DNA of 64,000 bases, from positions 19,127,303-19,191,302 of the forward strand of contig CM055098.1 of assembly GCA_029204225.1 (NCBI GenBank), read 5' to 3'. Numbering within the stretch: position 1 is the first letter of the stretch; each line of letters starts with the position of its first letter. The translations under genes and the position numbers were made by a program. The notes beneath the pieces are model-generated. The model was not told the origin of the DNA. It did no database searches and saw only the letters and a program-made list of their open reading frames with translations. Positions 63,127 to 64,000 of this stretch are shown one piece after another. Origin of the DNA: Diphasiastrum complanatum. Taxonomy: Eukaryota > Streptophyta > Lycopodiopsida > Lycopodiales > Lycopodiaceae.

Positions 63127-63888
63127 TCATAATTCACATTGGGCATTCAATTTCTCCAAACCCAATGAGAATCTCTTTTCTTCCAAAGCTTTTGTGGTTA
63201 TCAATCTAAACCATTGGTCTACATTCTTGGGATCCACGATACCCAATAATTTACTCATTCGATTGCCATATTTTTTTTTTATACACAATTCAACATCGGC
63301 CTGATGTTTTGGTTGAGTTGATGTGTTTGTCTTATTACTCAATAGCTCATCAACCTCCTGCTGAATCTCATTTTGGATACATAAAAAGCAATACATTATG
63401 CATCTTGAAATTTTCAAACCAACAATGAAAGTGATGGAATCTTTTTCAGAGACAAGAGAAGCACTTACATTATACACAATCTTTGCCAACATAAAGCGTG
63501 TACGTGGGTACCATGGCGAAATCCCCTTTCTCTTCTCCAGATCTCTAACAATCTGAACTTGAGCCAATTCTTCTGTTGTGAACTTACTTTCAAAATATGA
63601 TGCGTCACTCTCTCCCAATTTTCTCACTGAGAACAACACATCTTTCAACTCCATCTTCACCACTGCTTCCTCATTCAATCTACAAGTAGACACGCATTCA
63701 TGCCGAGGCAATATCAAACATTAATAAATTCAGCCTTAACACAGATTGAATAAAAAACAAGGAACATACGTGGCTAGCCGAAAAGTGAACTACGTAACAT
63801 TGCTTACTTGTTGATTCTATTTAACTCTGTCAACAATGGCATGGAATCAGAAGGTGAAACATCGTGGCCTTCATTGAAATATGCTTCT
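63127..63888 (-). CDS. Host-like gene of unknown function, last three visible exons
   Basis: Exon A 63888-63808 (acceptor TTTTGATATAG, donor GTAAGCAA) codes for EAYFNEGHDVSPSDSMP then LLTELNRINK. Exon B 63679-63469 (acceptor ACTTGTAG, donor GTAAGTGC) continues in phase with LNEEAVVKMELKDVLFSVRK and ...RKGISPWYPRTRFMLAKIVYN. Exon C starts near 63360 and ends at a TGA at 63127, with DELLSNKTNTSTQPKHQ and a Lys-rich tail. The ~104-bp intron between B and C has alternative AG acceptors. Charged, helical and apparently soluble. I do not recognise the family; a domesticated or transposon protein is possible. Confidence 0.5.
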
Positions 63889-64000
63889 CTATATCAAAAC
63901 AAAATGACTCAGCAATCTCTTCAATCCACGTCTTTGTTCTATGATCCCGTCCCAGCACAAGAACATCTTTCCAGAAAGGTCAACCCAATCTTTATTGTTG

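Overview
The window looks like nuclear DNA of a land plant with a large, repeat-rich genome. Two clear host genes are plant-type: a 6-phosphogluconate dehydrogenase and an auxilin-like J-domain protein. The latter has eight exons spread over 26 kb, with introns up to 8.4 kb. Most of the rest is decayed Ty3/Gypsy, Ty1/Copia and LINE sequence, short tRNA-like SINEs and very long GA/CT dinucleotide tracts. A fern or gymnosperm would fit the long introns, but the sequence does not settle this. I saw no rRNA or tRNA gene, no CRISPR array and nothing bacterial.

Layout. 1-0.88 kb (minus): 5' two thirds of an intronless 6PGD gene. 0.9-7.5 kb: promoter side of 6PGD, a possible broken reading frame, a Copia gag relic, a TA/CT microsatellite and unassigned DNA. 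7.5-33.6 kb (minus): the auxilin-like gene, resolved here into eight exons whose phases all match (1133 codons plus stop). Its introns hold a 222-bp tandem duplication, a LINE ORF1 relic, a SINE-like unit and, in intron 3, a chromodomain Ty3/Gypsy element (21.9-27.0 kb) in the same orientation as the gene. 33.7-34.2 kb: a four-unit ~120-bp tandem repeat just upstream of the start codon.

34.5-63 kb is repeat territory. It holds two related SINEs (35.3 and 39.95 kb), a GC-rich island with many GGCGCC palindromes (35.65-36.9 kb), a LINE relic (40.8-41.4 kb), two LTRs facing away from each other with different primer-binding sites (42.5 and 43.35 kb), a seven-copy 151-bp array in a retroelement leader (43.7-44.85 kb), a LINE ORF1-like unit ending in a 153-bp CT tract (46.5-47.5 kb), LINE reverse transcriptase pieces (48.2-49.5 and 57.85-59.75 kb), a truncated LTR (49.7-50.0 kb), a 5'-truncated Copia element with its 3' LTR (about 50.9-53.3 kb) and a Copia-integrase/Gypsy-RT mosaic (61.6-62.4 kb). 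63.1-63.9 kb (minus) carries exons of a host-like gene that I do not recognise.

The two recognised genes are functionally unrelated: NADPH production in the pentose phosphate pathway, and clathrin uncoating with Hsc70. The most unusual observations are a 33-bp micro-inversion inside the Gypsy integrase that flips exactly its C-terminal catalytic motif, ORF1-only LINE derivatives with microsatellite tails, the 151-bp leader array, and the tandem repeat at the front of the auxilin-like gene.
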